Below are positions 18,370 to 27,804 of a stretch of 64,000 bases of DNA, in pieces (within the stretch, counting starts at the first letter, position 1; each line of letters begins with the position of its first letter). A model generated the notes under the pieces. The model was not told the DNA's origin, searched no databases, and saw only the letters and a list, made by a program, of their open reading frames with translations. Source of the stretch: JAJYVT01 sp027339205 (lineage in GTDB: Bacteria > Actinomycetota > Acidimicrobiia > Acidimicrobiales > RAAP-2). A program made the position numbers and the translations under genes. The stretch is taken from NCBI GenBank assembly GCA_027339205.1, contig DAHWOV010000120.1:1-64000 (forward strand), in the 5' to 3' direction.

Positions 18370-19329
18370 TTACGAGCCCCGCGCCTCGAGCCAGCGCTCC
18401 GCGTCGATCGCAGCCATGCAGCCTGAGCCGGCAGCCGTGATCGCCTGGCGGTAGGTCCGGTCCTGGACGTCGCCGCAGGCGAAGACGCCCTCGACGCTGG
18501 TCGACGTGCCGTCATGGGTGCGCACGTATCCCTCGTCGTCCAGCTCGAGCTGTCCGCGGAAGATCTCCGTGCTGGGTCGGTGGCCGATCGCGACGAACAG
18601 CCCAGTGACCGGGAGCTCGCGCTCCTCGCCGGTCGACGAGTGCCGGAGCCGGACCCCTGTGACCTTGCCGTCGCCGAGCACTTCGACGACCTGCTGTGTC
18701 CAGGCGAACTCGATGTCGGGATGCGCCAGCGCGCGCTCTTGCATGATCCGCGAGGCGCGGAGGCGGTCGCGTCGGTGCACGACGGTGACCTTCGATGCGA
18801 AGCGGGTGAGGAACAGCGCTTCCTCGAGGGCCGAGTCCCCGCCGCCGACCACGGCGATCTGCTGGCCCCGGAAGAAGAAGCCGTCGCACGTCGCGCACGT
18901 CGACACGCCGTAGCCGAGAAGACGGTCCTCGCCGGGTACATCGAGCATGAGTGCCCGGGCGCCGGTCGCGATGATGAGGGCCTCCGCTTCGAAGGTGGGC
19001 TCTCGGTCTGAGGGATCGCCGGCCCACACGGCGAACGGGCTCTCGCCGAGGCGCACGTCCGTCACTTTCGCGGTGACGATGTCGGCTCCGAAGCGGGCTG
19101 CCTGGGCGCGGATCGCGGTCATCAGCTCCGGACCCTGTACGCCGTCGGTGAAGCCGGGGTAGTTCTCCACCTCGGTCGTGAGCATGAGCTGGCCGCCGGG
19201 CTGGTCGCTCGTCGACGATGGCTCACCTTCGACCACCACGGGGTGGAGCTGCGCACGGGCGGTGTACACCGCGGCAGTCAGCCCGGCGGGGCCGGAGCCC
19301 GCGATCAGCACCTTCACATGGGTCGTCAT
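18370..19329 (-). CDS. trxB: thioredoxin reductase (NADPH)
   Basis: FAD enzyme transferring electrons from NADPH to thioredoxin, 319 residues. FAD motif GSGPAG near residue 10, redox-active CATC in VSTCATCDGFFF, NADPH-binding VVGGGDSALEEA, and the C-terminal FAD-contacting GVFACGDV. ATG at 19329 is chosen because MTTHVKVLIAGSG is the normal beginning. It starts seven bases after the stop of the upstream small membrane gene. Confidence 0.96.
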   Translation of the reverse strand: MTTHVKVLIAGSGPAGLTAAVYTARAQLHPVVVEGEPSSTSDQPGGQLMLTTEVENYPGFTDGVQGPELMTAIRAQAARFGADIVTAKVTDVRLGESPFAVWAGDPSDREPTFEAEALIIATGARALMLDVPGEDRLLGYGVSTCATCDGFFFRGQQIAVVGGGDSALEEALFLTRFASKVTVVHRRDRLRASRIMQERALAHPDIEFAWTQQVVEVLGDGKVTGVRLRHSSTGEERELPVTGLFVAIGHRPSTEIFRGQLELDDEGYVRTHDGTSTSVEGVFACGDVQDRTYRQAITAAGSGCMAAIDAERWLEARGS

Positions 19330-19336
19330 CGGGTCG

Positions 19337-19672
19337 TCAGCGCTGCTGCGCCAAGGAGGGACGCGCTGCCCTGCGGGTCCACGTGGCAAGCCCGGCGAGC
19401 GTCAGCGCTCCACCGAGCACGATGTAGCTCAGCCACACCCGGTGGCCGAAGACGTAGACGTCGAAGATGCGGAGCAGCGCGATCGAGGCCACGACGACGA
19501 GTACCGTGCCGAGGCCAGCCACGAGGAGACCGAAGACGAGCAGTCGCGTGGCGAGGATGGCGGGCCTGACCCCCTTGTCGTGGACCGTGTCGACGAGCAG
19601 TTGGACCGCGTCGGCGGCCCGGCGGGGGAGCTCGGCGGCCGCGCTGGCCGGAGCGGGGCGTTGGTCGCTCAT
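19337..19672 (-). CDS. small two-helix membrane protein, unknown
   Basis: 111 residues with two hydrophobic segments, about 43-70 (LLVFGLLVAGLGTVLVVVAS) and 80-97 (LSYIVLGGALTLAGLA), and hydrophilic ends. No family is recognised. It overlaps the end of degV by four bases (ATGA) and ends seven bases before trxB, so it is cotranscribed with both. A positively charged C-terminus suggests it stays cytoplasmic. Confidence 0.75.
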   Translation of the reverse strand: MSDQRPAPASAAAELPRRAADAVQLLVDTVHDKGVRPAILATRLLVFGLLVAGLGTVLVVVASIALLRIFDVYVFGHRVWLSYIVLGGALTLAGLATWTRRAARPSLAQQR

Positions 19673-20544
19673 GCTCCGAGCCTACCGGGAGGGGAAGGGG
19701 AGGGGTCCGCAAGCTGATAGGACACGCCGATGGCCCCCGGTCCGGAGTGGGTCCCCACCACGGGACCAAGGTCGGTGACGACCAGCTCGTGCGCGACCTG
19801 GACCGCTCTGAGCCGTTCGACCACTGCGTCGATGTCGGGGGCGGCACCGTCGGACACCGCCAGCCGGTCGAGCGGTCCGTCCGCCGCAACCTTCGTCACG
19901 AGGTAGTCGAGTGCCCGGCCCCGGGTGCGCTGCCGCGACTCTTGCTCGACGACGCCGTCGCGCACCTCGATGACAGGCTTGATGGAGAGGAGCGAGCCGA
20001 CGAGGGCCGCAGCCCCGCCGATCCGTCCTCCGCGCTGGAGGTGGTCGAGGGTGTCCACCACGCCGAGGACGCGCGTCCGGCCGACGAGGTCGTGGGCGAG
20101 CGCGACGACCTGGTCGAGCGGGGCGCCGCTGGCCGCCAGCTCGGCGGCAGCGATGCACATGAGGCCCTGCCCCATGGTGAGCGAGCGCGTGTCTACGACC
20201 ACGACCGCCAGCTCGCCCTCGAGCGGCTCGGCACCCGCGAGCGCCGCCTGGTACGTGGCGGAGACGCCGGCCGACAGGGTGAGGCACACAACGCCGTCGG
20301 CACCGTCGGCGGCGGCCCGCTCGTATGCAGCGCTGAACGCGCCCGGCGGGGGTGCTGCGGTCTCGGGAAGCGAGGGGGATGCCTTGCAGCGCCGCCAGAA
20401 CTCCCGGGGGGAGAGGTCGCGCCGATCGAGCAGCTCCTCGTCGCCGAAGCGGATGGTGAGGGGCACGATCTCGATGCCGTAGCGGTCGGCGAGCTCCTCG
20501 GAGAGGTCGCACGCGCTGTCGGTGACGACCCGGATTCCTGCCAC
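19669..20544 (-). CDS. DegV-family fatty-acid-binding protein
   Basis: 291 residues with the DegV N-terminus VVTDSACDLSEELADRYGIEIVPL and the lipid-contacting LSAGVSATYQAA. DegV/FakB proteins bind a fatty acid and present it to the kinase FakA. No FakA gene is visible in the window. GTG start at 20544 follows AGAGGGG. Mycobacteria have sigM near this point instead. The fatty-acid role rests on the family only. Confidence 0.9.
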   Translation of the reverse strand: MAGIRVVTDSACDLSEELADRYGIEIVPLTIRFGDEELLDRRDLSPREFWRRCKASPSLPETAAPPPGAFSAAYERAAADGADGVVCLTLSAGVSATYQAALAGAEPLEGELAVVVVDTRSLTMGQGLMCIAAAELAASGAPLDQVVALAHDLVGRTRVLGVVDTLDHLQRGGRIGGAAALVGSLLSIKPVIEVRDGVVEQESRQRTRGRALDYLVTKVAADGPLDRLAVSDGAAPDIDAVVERLRAVQVAHELVVTDLGPVVGTHSGPGAIGVSYQLADPSPSPPGRLGA

Positions 20545-20637
20545 TGTCCCCTCTCTCCCTGGCTCTTGGCACGACGGCCGCCCGGTCGGCGGCAGGCCGG
20601 CGCGGTGACGGGCACGCAGGCGCGAGAAACCTAGCTC

Positions 20638-22638
20638 CTAGCGCGGCAGTCGCCTGCGCAACGACGTGCTCGTACCGCCCACCCAACGCCGTTCCCCTGG
20701 GTCGTCGTCGTTGTGGTCCGGGTCGGCGTGGCCCGGGTCGGCGTGGCCCGGATCGGCGCTGGGGCTCGTGCCCGCGGGTGGTCGGCGGGGGCGCGCCGAG
20801 CCCCCTTTCTCCGGCTCGCGCAGCGCGCGGTCACGGTCGAGCGCCGAGGAGGAGCGGACGTCGGGGGTGCCCGGTGGCGGGACGATACGGATCCGAGGGC
20901 CGGTGTTGACGGGCGACAGCGGGTCACCCCACTCGGCGCCGAGCCCGGCGGAGGCCCCGATCGCGGGGTGGTCGAAGGCGATGGCTGTCACGTCGACGGG
21001 CTCCCCGGTGAGGAGCGCGAGCGGCCGGTGGCGCCCACCAAGCAGCGCGCCGATCCCCGCGTAGACCGCTCCGCCCGCGACGACGGCGGCGACGACGCGG
21101 GCGAGCAGGCCGAGCCCGTGCTGGGCTCCCGAGATGTTGGAGACGACGAGCACTACAGCGCCCATCACGATCGTGGCGCCGGCCGCACGGCGCAGCGGCG
21201 CCCATGCACGGGGGCCGCCCAGCGCGCCCAGCCACCGCCGGAGCACCGCCACGCCCGCGAGCGCCCCGAGGGTGTAGGCGATCGACACGCTGAGTGCGAG
21301 ACCGCGCACCCCGAGAGGTCCGACGAGCGCGACCGCGATGACGACGTTCAGCCCGTTCTCGAGCAGGTACAGGTAGAAGGCGACTTTCGTCCGCTGCATC
21401 GCCTGCAGCACCCTCACGATGTACAGGTACGCGCAGAAGCCCGGCAGCCCGAGCGAGAACATCGCGAGTGCCGCGCCGGTGGTCTCGGTCCCCGCGACCG
21501 TGGTGCTGCCGTGGCCGAGAAGAAGGGCTACCGCGGGATGCGCGAGGATCAGCATGCCCATGGCCGCCGGGAGGATCACCGCGAGCGTCGCGCGTAGACC
21601 GCCGGTGAGCCGACGCAGGAAGCCCTCTCGGTCGCCGGTGGACCAGCGCTGCGCGAGGTCGGGGGTTACCGCGCTCATGATCGAGACCGCGACGACCGCG
21701 AACGGCATCTGGAGGAACGTGTAGGCGTAGGTGTACGACGACACGGGATCTGTCGTCTTCACGCCGACCGCGAGCGCGAGCACGACGTAGAGCGCAACCT
21801 GGTTGGCGACCACGAAGCCGAACGTCCAACCTCCGAGCCGGACGACGGTGCGTACCGCCTCGTGGCGCGGCTCCCAGTGCCACCTGAGGCGTCCAAGACC
21901 GATCCCGCGCAGTGCGGGGAGGAGGGCGAACGCCTGGATGAGCACGCCGACGGTCGTCCCGAGCCCGAGGAGGACCAGTTCGGCTGCGTGGACGCGCATG
22001 TCGGCGAGCGTGCGGATGTGGGGGACCAACGCGTGGAACCACAACAGGACGGTGATGACGACGACGTTGTTCGCAATCGGCACCCACATCGGGGCGGCGA
22101 AGCGCTGCCGCGTGTTCAAGAGGGCGGACATGAGCGAGATGACGCCGTAGAGCGCGACCTGGGGCACGAACCAGCGCAGCAACGTCGCGGCAACCGCCTT
22201 CTCCTGTGCCAGGTTCCCTGGGCCCACCGCCCGCCCGCGAACGAACGCGGTGTACGCGTCGACGACCTGCGGGGCGAGGACCCAGAAAACGACGGTCATG
22301 ACGAGGAGGACCACGACGGCGACGGTGCAGATCGCCGAGATCGCACGCCACGCGGCGCGCTCGTCGCGCGTGGCGAGCCGGTCGACGAAGACGGGGATGA
22401 ACGTGGCGGCGAGGACCCCGCCGAGCACGATGTCGTAGATCATGTTCGGCGTCGTGTTCGCCAAGTTGTACGCGTCGGCGAAGTGCGTGGCACCCAGGGC
22501 GTACGCCAGTGCGATGATGCGGAGCAGCCCGGTGAGACGTGACACTGCCGTGCCCGCGGCCATCCAGAGCGCGGCGCGGCGGAGGCGGCCCCCTGTGGTC
22601 GCCGCGCCCGCCGTCGCGCCCGCCGTCGCGCCGGTCAT
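20638..22638 (-). CDS. murJ: lipid II flippase MurJ/MviN
   Basis: Multi-pass membrane protein of 666 residues that flips lipid II to the outside for peptidoglycan synthesis. The first segments read SRLTGLLRIIALAYALG and FADAYNLANTTPNMIYDIVLGG, a family hallmark. About 14 hydrophobic helices run to about residue 545. A hydrophilic tail of about 120 residues ends in a short repeat DPGHADPGHADP (15-bp units near 20716-20760). ATG at 22638 is used; an extension to 22758 overlaps the upstream gene. CwlM, a known MurJ partner in mycobacteria, is encoded nearby. Confidence 0.93.
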   Translation of the reverse strand: MTGATAGATAGAATTGGRLRRAALWMAAGTAVSRLTGLLRIIALAYALGATHFADAYNLANTTPNMIYDIVLGGVLAATFIPVFVDRLATRDERAAWRAISAICTVAVVVLLVMTVVFWVLAPQVVDAYTAFVRGRAVGPGNLAQEKAVAATLLRWFVPQVALYGVISLMSALLNTRQRFAAPMWVPIANNVVVITVLLWFHALVPHIRTLADMRVHAAELVLLGLGTTVGVLIQAFALLPALRGIGLGRLRWHWEPRHEAVRTVVRLGGWTFGFVVANQVALYVVLALAVGVKTTDPVSSYTYAYTFLQMPFAVVAVSIMSAVTPDLAQRWSTGDREGFLRRLTGGLRATLAVILPAAMGMLILAHPAVALLLGHGSTTVAGTETTGAALAMFSLGLPGFCAYLYIVRVLQAMQRTKVAFYLYLLENGLNVVIAVALVGPLGVRGLALSVSIAYTLGALAGVAVLRRWLGALGGPRAWAPLRRAAGATIVMGAVVLVVSNISGAQHGLGLLARVVAAVVAGGAVYAGIGALLGGRHRPLALLTGEPVDVTAIAFDHPAIGASAGLGAEWGDPLSPVNTGPRIRIVPPPGTPDVRSSSALDRDRALREPEKGGSARPRRPPAGTSPSADPGHADPGHADPDHNDDDPGERRWVGGTSTSLRRRLPR

Positions 22639-22754
22639 CGTCTCGGCGCGCCCGGGTGGATCGACCGAGCCGTCGAGCGGGCTCTGGCGCTCCCGGGGTC
22701 CGGCTCGTGTCGCGTGCGCCGGCCACCGGGATCGCCGGCGCCAGGTCCTTCGTG

Positions 22755-24968
22755 TCACTGTGCGTGCGCTCCGCTCACCGGGCTGGCCGCTCGCCTCCCC
22801 TGCGTTCCTTGCCGCGGGCGGCGCTCACGCCGCTCGCGCCGTGAGCGTCTCTCGCGCCGCGTGTGCCTTCCGGACCACCAGGTCCGGGCCCACCAGGTGA
22901 GAAGGATCGCCAGCGCGGCGACGGTGAGCACGACACCGACCACTGAGGTCGCGGTCGAGCGGACGATGAGGAGCGCGCGCGCGATCACGAGGTGGCCGTC
23001 GGGGGACGTGAACACGACGCGCAGCCGCAGGTCGCCGGGGCTCCGTACGACGACGTCGACGCGTGACGCGTTCGTGGCGTGGTCGAGACGGATCACTCGG
23101 GATGTCCCGTGATGGGGGAAGAGGAACTTGTTGCCGCTGACAGTGAGCCTCCCGACGATCGTGTAGGGCGCATGGGACTCGACGGTGATGGGGATCTGCC
23201 CAGCGCGCGACGTGAGCGTGAAGGTCTTCTCTGTGGCGAACCTGACCAGGCGCAGCTGGTCCGTGAGCAGCCGCTCGACGGTGGACACGCCGGACGCCTG
23301 CCGTCTTTCCGAGAACCCGGCGGACTCGGAGGCGAGAAGGAGGTCGTCGAGCTGGGACGCGACGGGTGGAAGGGGGTGCCCAGCGAGCACCCCGTCGAAG
23401 CTGCTGAGGCGGATGCGAGCGCGTGAGACGACTCGGGCCAGCGCGTGCGGCATGACAGGCCCGGGTCCTGGACCAAGGAGGTGGCGCGACCCGGCGAAGG
23501 TCACCGAGGAGAAGTAGCGCGACAGCGTGACGGGCTCGACCACCGGGTCCTGGGACAGTCCTTCGAGGAGCACGCGGTCGAACGCAGGGTTCGCGACCCA
23601 GCGCCGCGGCGGCAGGGCAACCAAGCCGCGGACCGCCGTTGTGTTGGGCCGTTCGAAGTGGACCATTGCGAGGTCCGCGAGGAGCTGGGTGGCGGCCAGG
23701 GCGGGGTCTGTGCGGGTGCCGGCGAACTGTCGGCCGAGCAAGCTGTCCGCTTCGGCGGCCACCACAGAGGTCGTCGAGCCGCGTCGTGTCAGCCCGAGCG
23801 AGAAGGTGGAGGTCCACGTGCCGCTGCTTGTGACGGTGGATGTGGGCGAGAGGGCTGTGCCCGCCACGACGAGCTGGGTCGCGTGGACCTGCTCGAGCCC
23901 CCCGGCGATGTCGTTCCCCACGGCCCCGGTCTGGACCCACGGGGACGGCGTCGGCGTCGTTCGCACGTGGAGGTGGTGGAGCACTGTGGACCCGGCGGCC
24001 ATCTGCGCCACGATCTCGGTCGGCTCTCCGGCCCCGGCGAGCGCGCCGAGGTCGACCGGGGCGTAGGGACGGGCGAGCACTTCGTAGGTCGAGGGGTTCG
24101 ACGACAGCGCCGCGAGCGTCGCGACCGCCGCCCGCCCGTCGGGGCCGGCCCGGTCGAGGGCCTGGAGAGTCTCGGGCGAGACGTCGAGCGTGACCGGCAG
24201 CGGGGTTGCCCGGAGCTGGGAGATCAGGATCTCGAGGGAGGCTGCTTCGGCGCTCGAGAGCGGCCGGATGGCCCGGGCCGGCGCCGAAGGGCGCCTCGAG
24301 AGCGAGATCGGGGCTTGGAGGGGGACGATCCAGGAGAGCTCGAGCGGGTGCGCGCTCCTGGCGGTGACGTACGTGAGGAAGGTGGTGAAGTGGCGGAGCA
24401 CCCGTCCGCTCGGGCGCTGGAGCTGGACGACCACCGGGTAGACGCCTGTGCATGTGCCGCTCCCTGTGGGAGGCGAGCACGCGAGGCCCAGGCGAGAGCC
24501 CTGCTCGCTCGACGCGGACTGGACGATCGAAAGATCGAGTGACACCCCCGACGAGCGTGGGTTCGGGGGCAGGGAGGCGAGTGGGACCGGGGTCGTCGCG
24601 GAGAGCGGGTAACCGTGCGGGCCGTCACGGAGCACGTTCTTGAAGTCGTAGCGGGTGAGGAGCCGCGGGTAGAGGACCGCCTGGACGGCGGCACCCGACG
24701 GCGCGTCGCGGGCGGAGATGCCCAGGTCGAAGGGGGACACGGGTGTCGGGGCCCCAGATGAGCCGGAGTGGGCCACGACCCACTCGGTCTGGTCGACGAG
24801 CACGAGCGCGCTCGGCGTGTGCGGCGTGGTCCCACCCGCTCGAGGGGCAGCGAGCGAGAGGACGCAGGTCGCGACGAAGATGCACCACGTCGCAACGGCG
24901 GCCCGCCGCACGATCCTCGAGGTGACGGGGCTCCCCATGCTCAGGGTGAGGAGGGTCCGCTTCGACAC
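22755..24968 (-). CDS. DUF6049-type envelope protein (Rv3909-like)
   Basis: 737 residues. There is an N-terminal membrane or signal segment (about 20-43, VATWCIFVATCVLSLAAP), a long Ser/Thr-rich extracytoplasmic region, and a C-terminal membrane helix (VVGVVLTVAALAILLTWWA) followed by a very basic tail. The layout and position between murJ and the CCA enzyme match mycobacterial Rv3909. Function is unknown; cotranscription with murJ suggests a cell-wall role. GTG at 24968; ATG ten codons inside is an alternative. Confidence 0.8.
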   Translation of the reverse strand: MSKRTLLTLSMGSPVTSRIVRRAAVATWCIFVATCVLSLAAPRAGGTTPHTPSALVLVDQTEWVVAHSGSSGAPTPVSPFDLGISARDAPSGAAVQAVLYPRLLTRYDFKNVLRDGPHGYPLSATTPVPLASLPPNPRSSGVSLDLSIVQSASSEQGSRLGLACSPPTGSGTCTGVYPVVVQLQRPSGRVLRHFTTFLTYVTARSAHPLELSWIVPLQAPISLSRRPSAPARAIRPLSSAEAASLEILISQLRATPLPVTLDVSPETLQALDRAGPDGRAAVATLAALSSNPSTYEVLARPYAPVDLGALAGAGEPTEIVAQMAAGSTVLHHLHVRTTPTPSPWVQTGAVGNDIAGGLEQVHATQLVVAGTALSPTSTVTSSGTWTSTFSLGLTRRGSTTSVVAAEADSLLGRQFAGTRTDPALAATQLLADLAMVHFERPNTTAVRGLVALPPRRWVANPAFDRVLLEGLSQDPVVEPVTLSRYFSSVTFAGSRHLLGPGPGPVMPHALARVVSRARIRLSSFDGVLAGHPLPPVASQLDDLLLASESAGFSERRQASGVSTVERLLTDQLRLVRFATEKTFTLTSRAGQIPITVESHAPYTIVGRLTVSGNKFLFPHHGTSRVIRLDHATNASRVDVVVRSPGDLRLRVVFTSPDGHLVIARALLIVRSTATSVVGVVLTVAALAILLTWWARTWWSGRHTRRERRSRRERRERRPRQGTQGRRAASPVSGAHAQ

Positions 24969-25067
24969 CTCACGACGCTAGTGCGGCGCACGACAGGGAT
25001 CGCTCGCGTCGCGCCCCGGTCTGTGCGCGTCGCGAGCGGCTGGGCTCGACGGGCGCGGCGGTACCGT

Positions 25068-26567
25068 GTGCCGGTGCAGCCGTCCGTGCAGCCGTCCGTG
25101 CAGCCCCCCGCGCAGCCCCCCGCGCAGCCCCGCGCGCAGCCCTCCGCGCAGCCCTCCGCGCAGCCCCCCGTTCCCGAGCGCTTCCGCCCGCTCGTCGAGG
25201 CGACTGCGGCCCTCGCCGAGCGGTTCTGCGCCGCGGGCCATCGGATCTACCTCGTCGGGGGGTCTGTCCGCGACGCGCTCGTCGAGCGGCCGGGCGGCGT
25301 CTTTCCGAACGACTTCGACCTCACGACGGACGCCCGTCCCGACGAGATCGAGCGGCTCGTCCGGGGCTGGGCGGACGCGGTGTGGACTCAGGGAAAGCGG
25401 TTCGGCACCATCGGCCTCCGGACCGGGGATCGCACCTTCGAGGTCACCACCCACCGCGCCGAGGCGTACCGCCCCGACTCACGCAAGCCCGCGGTCACGT
25501 TCGGCGACGATGTCGAGACCGACCTCTCTCGGCGTGACTTCACCGTCAACGCAATGGCGCTCGAGCTGCCCGAGCTGCGGCTGGTCGACCCGTTCGACGG
25601 GCTCGGGGACCTTGCGGCGCACCGGCTGCGCACGCCGCTCGACCCAGAGACCTCCTTCGGGGACGACCCGCTGCGGATGCTCCGTGCTGCGCGCTTCGCC
25701 GCCGCCTACCAGCTGGTGCCGGAGCGACAGCTGGTGGAGGCCGTGCGAAGGGGTCGTCACCGGCTGTCGATCGTCTCCGCTGAGCGCATTCGTGACGAGC
25801 TGGACAAGATCGTGGTCCTGGCGTCCCCGGGGCCGTCGCGCGCCCTGGGGTTCGCGGTCGAGACCGGGCTGTGCGACGAGTTCCTCCCCGAGCTGCCGGC
25901 TCTCCGGCTCGAGCAGGACCCCGTTCACCGGCACAAGGACGTGCTGGCCCACACGCTCGCAGTGGTCGACAAGACGTCTCCTGACAAGCTGCTCCGGCTG
26001 GCAGCACTCTTCCACGACGTAGGCAAGCCCAAGACCCGTGCCATCGGTCCGGAGGGGGTCACCTTCCACCACCACGACGAAGTCGGCGCGCGGATGACCC
26101 GCAAGCGGATGGAGGCGTTGCGGTACTCCAAGGAGGACATCGACGTGGTCGCAGAGCTCGTGCGGCTGCACCTGCGCTTCCACACGTACCGGCTCGGCTG
26201 GAGCGACCGCGCGGTGCGCCGCTATGTGCGCGACGCCGGTCCGCTGCTCGATCGGCTCAACGAGCTCACGCGCTCGGACTGCACCACGCGCAACGCGGCG
26301 AAGGCCCGCGCGCTCGCCCGTCGTATGGACGAGCTCGAGGCTCGTATCGCCGAGCTTCGCAAGCAGGAGGAGCTCGATGCAATCCGCCCGGAGCTGAACG
26401 GGACACAGGTGATGGCGCGACTGGGCATCCCGCCCGGTCCGAGGGTGGGCGAGGCGTTGGCGTTCCTGCTCGAGCTCCGGCTCGACGAGGGGCCGCTCGG
26501 CGCAGAGGAGGCCGGTCGGCGGCTGGAGGAGTGGTGGGCGGCGCGAAGCACCGCTGCCGGGCAGTAG
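25068..26567 (+). CDS. CCA tRNA nucleotidyltransferase (PcnA-like, with HD domain)
   Basis: Adds or repairs the 3' CCA of tRNAs. The nucleotidyltransferase head has LVGGSVRDAL, DFDLTTDA and RRDFTVNAMA; RNA-binding helices follow (DPLRMLRAARFAA), then an HD phosphohydrolase domain (LAALFHDVGKPKT and HHHDEVGA). No CCA is encoded on the tRNA in this window, so the enzyme is needed. The N-terminus begins with a Pro/Gln-rich repeat tract from eight 12-bp units. GTG 25068 and 25074 both fit and no good ribosome binding site is seen. Divergent from the DUF6049 gene. Confidence 0.92.
   Translation: MPVQPSVQPSVQPPAQPPAQPRAQPSAQPSAQPPVPERFRPLVEATAALAERFCAAGHRIYLVGGSVRDALVERPGGVFPNDFDLTTDARPDEIERLVRGWADAVWTQGKRFGTIGLRTGDRTFEVTTHRAEAYRPDSRKPAVTFGDDVETDLSRRDFTVNAMALELPELRLVDPFDGLGDLAAHRLRTPLDPETSFGDDPLRMLRAARFAAAYQLVPERQLVEAVRRGRHRLSIVSAERIRDELDKIVVLASPGPSRALGFAVETGLCDEFLPELPALRLEQDPVHRHKDVLAHTLAVVDKTSPDKLLRLAALFHDVGKPKTRAIGPEGVTFHHHDEVGARMTRKRMEALRYSKEDIDVVAELVRLHLRFHTYRLGWSDRAVRRYVRDAGPLLDRLNELTRSDCTTRNAAKARALARRMDELEARIAELRKQEELDAIRPELNGTQVMARLGIPPGPRVGEALAFLLELRLDEGPLGAEEAGRRLEEWWAARSTAAGQ
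25074..25169 (+). repeat. eight tandem 12-bp units at the CCA enzyme start
   Basis: Eight in-frame units of the form GTGCAGCCGTCC or GCGCAGCCCCCC run without interruption and encode (V/A)-Q-P-(S/P/R) repeats. Three of them contain GTG codons in frame, so slippage could change both the length and the usable start of the protein. Confidence 0.9.
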
Positions 26568-26578
26568 CCCGCTCCTCA

Positions 26579-26628
26579 GTCCTCGGGCTCAGACCTTGGG
26601 CTCAGTCCTCGGGCTCAGACCTCGGGCC
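26579..26628. repeat. 13-bp tandem repeat between CCA gene and ino1
   Basis: CCTCGGGCTCAGA-like units follow one another about four times, alternating A and T at the end, in the short gap between the convergent CCA and ino1 genes. The last unit runs into the ino1 3' end. It may form part of a shared termination region; no clear hairpin with a T tract is seen. Confidence 0.6.
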
Positions 26629-27712
26629 AGCGAGGGCCGGGGTCGCCTGCGGCGAACGCCTCCACCAGCTCGTGGGCGACGTCGTCGTGGTACTGCACGG
26701 GGGGTGACTTCATGAAGTAGGCGGACGGACCGACGAGCGGGCCGCCGACGCCCCGGTCGAGCGCGAGCTTGGCGCACCGGACGGCGTCGATGATCACGCC
26801 AGCGGAGTTCGGCGAGTCCCAGACCTCGAGCTTGAGCTCGAGGTTGAGCGGCACGTCGCCGAAGTTGCGCCCCTCCATGCGGATGTACGCCCACTTGCGG
26901 TCGGCGAGCCAGGGCACGTGGTCGGAGGGGCCGATGTGGACGTCGTCGGCGGGAAGCACGGTGTGCTCGATCTGGCTCGTCACGGCCTGGGTCTTCGAGA
27001 CCTTCTTCGACTCGAGGCGGTCGCGCTCGAGCATGTTGCGGAAGTCCATGTTGCCGCCGACGTTGAGCTGGTACGTCCGGTCGAGCGCCAGGCCGCGGTC
27101 TTCGAAGAGCCGGGTGAGGACGCGGTGGACGATCGTTGAGCCCACCTGGCTCTTGATGTCGTCGCCCACGATCGGGATGCCCGCCTCGGCGAACCGGCGA
27201 GCCCACGCGGGGTCGGACGCGATGAAGACGGGGATCGCGTTGACGAAGGCCACCTTCGCGTCGATGCACGCCTGGGCGTAGTGGCGCTGGGCCTCCTCGG
27301 ACCCCACCGGCAGATAGGAGACCAGCACGTCGGCCCCGGCATCGCGCAGGGCAGACGCGACGTCGACGGGCGCCCTGGGGGACTCCTCTACGACGTCGCG
27401 GTAGTAGCGCCCCAGGCCGTCGAGGGTCGGGCCCCGCTGGACGATCACCCCGAGGTCGCCGACCTCTTCGAACCGGATCGTGTTGTTCATCCCGGCGAAG
27501 ATCGCCTTGCCCAAATCGGCTCCTACCTTCGACGCGTCGACGTCGAAGGCGGCCACCGGCACGAGATCGCGCACGTGGTACCCCCCGAGCACGACGTGCA
27601 TAAGCCCGGGGACGACGTCGTGCTCACGTGCGTCCCGGTAGTACGAGATGCCCTGCACGAGCGAGCTGGCGCAGTTCCCGACGCCGGCGATGGCGACTCT
27701 GATGCTGCTCAT
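26615..27712 (-). CDS. ino1: inositol-3-phosphate synthase
   Basis: Converts glucose-6-phosphate to inositol phosphate using NAD, first step to phosphatidylinositol and mycothiol in actinobacteria. 365 residues, beginning MSSIRVAIAGVGNCASSLVQG (NAD site), with NVGGNMDFRNM and IRMEGRNFGDVPLNLELKLE further on. ATG at 27712 has AGGAG about eight bases upstream. The PadR-family gene precedes it on the same strand, as in mycobacteria, so it is probably the regulator. Confidence 0.95.
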   Translation of the reverse strand: MSSIRVAIAGVGNCASSLVQGISYYRDAREHDVVPGLMHVVLGGYHVRDLVPVAAFDVDASKVGADLGKAIFAGMNNTIRFEEVGDLGVIVQRGPTLDGLGRYYRDVVEESPRAPVDVASALRDAGADVLVSYLPVGSEEAQRHYAQACIDAKVAFVNAIPVFIASDPAWARRFAEAGIPIVGDDIKSQVGSTIVHRVLTRLFEDRGLALDRTYQLNVGGNMDFRNMLERDRLESKKVSKTQAVTSQIEHTVLPADDVHIGPSDHVPWLADRKWAYIRMEGRNFGDVPLNLELKLEVWDSPNSAGVIIDAVRCAKLALDRGVGGPLVGPSAYFMKSPPVQYHDDVAHELVEAFAAGDPGPRWPEV

Positions 27713-27725
27713 GGGTCGTCTCCTT

Positions 27726-27800
27726 GTGTGTCGCAGTCCCTTCGGGGCTTGTGTGTCGCGGCCCTTCGGGGGTGTCGCGGCCCTTCGGGGCTTGGGCGAA
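27726..27800 (-). repeat. three repeat units with CCCTTCGGG hairpins in the ino1 leader
   Basis: Three units of GTGTCGCGGCCCTTCGGGG type (near 27727, 27751 and 27771) lie between padR and ino1. Each contains CCC-TTC-GGG. On the rightward strand this is a UUCG-type tetraloop hairpin; on the leftward mRNA it folds as CCCGAAGGG. They end about 15 bases before ino1 and may affect ino1 translation or mRNA stability. Confidence 0.55.
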
Positions 27801-27804
27801 GCGG

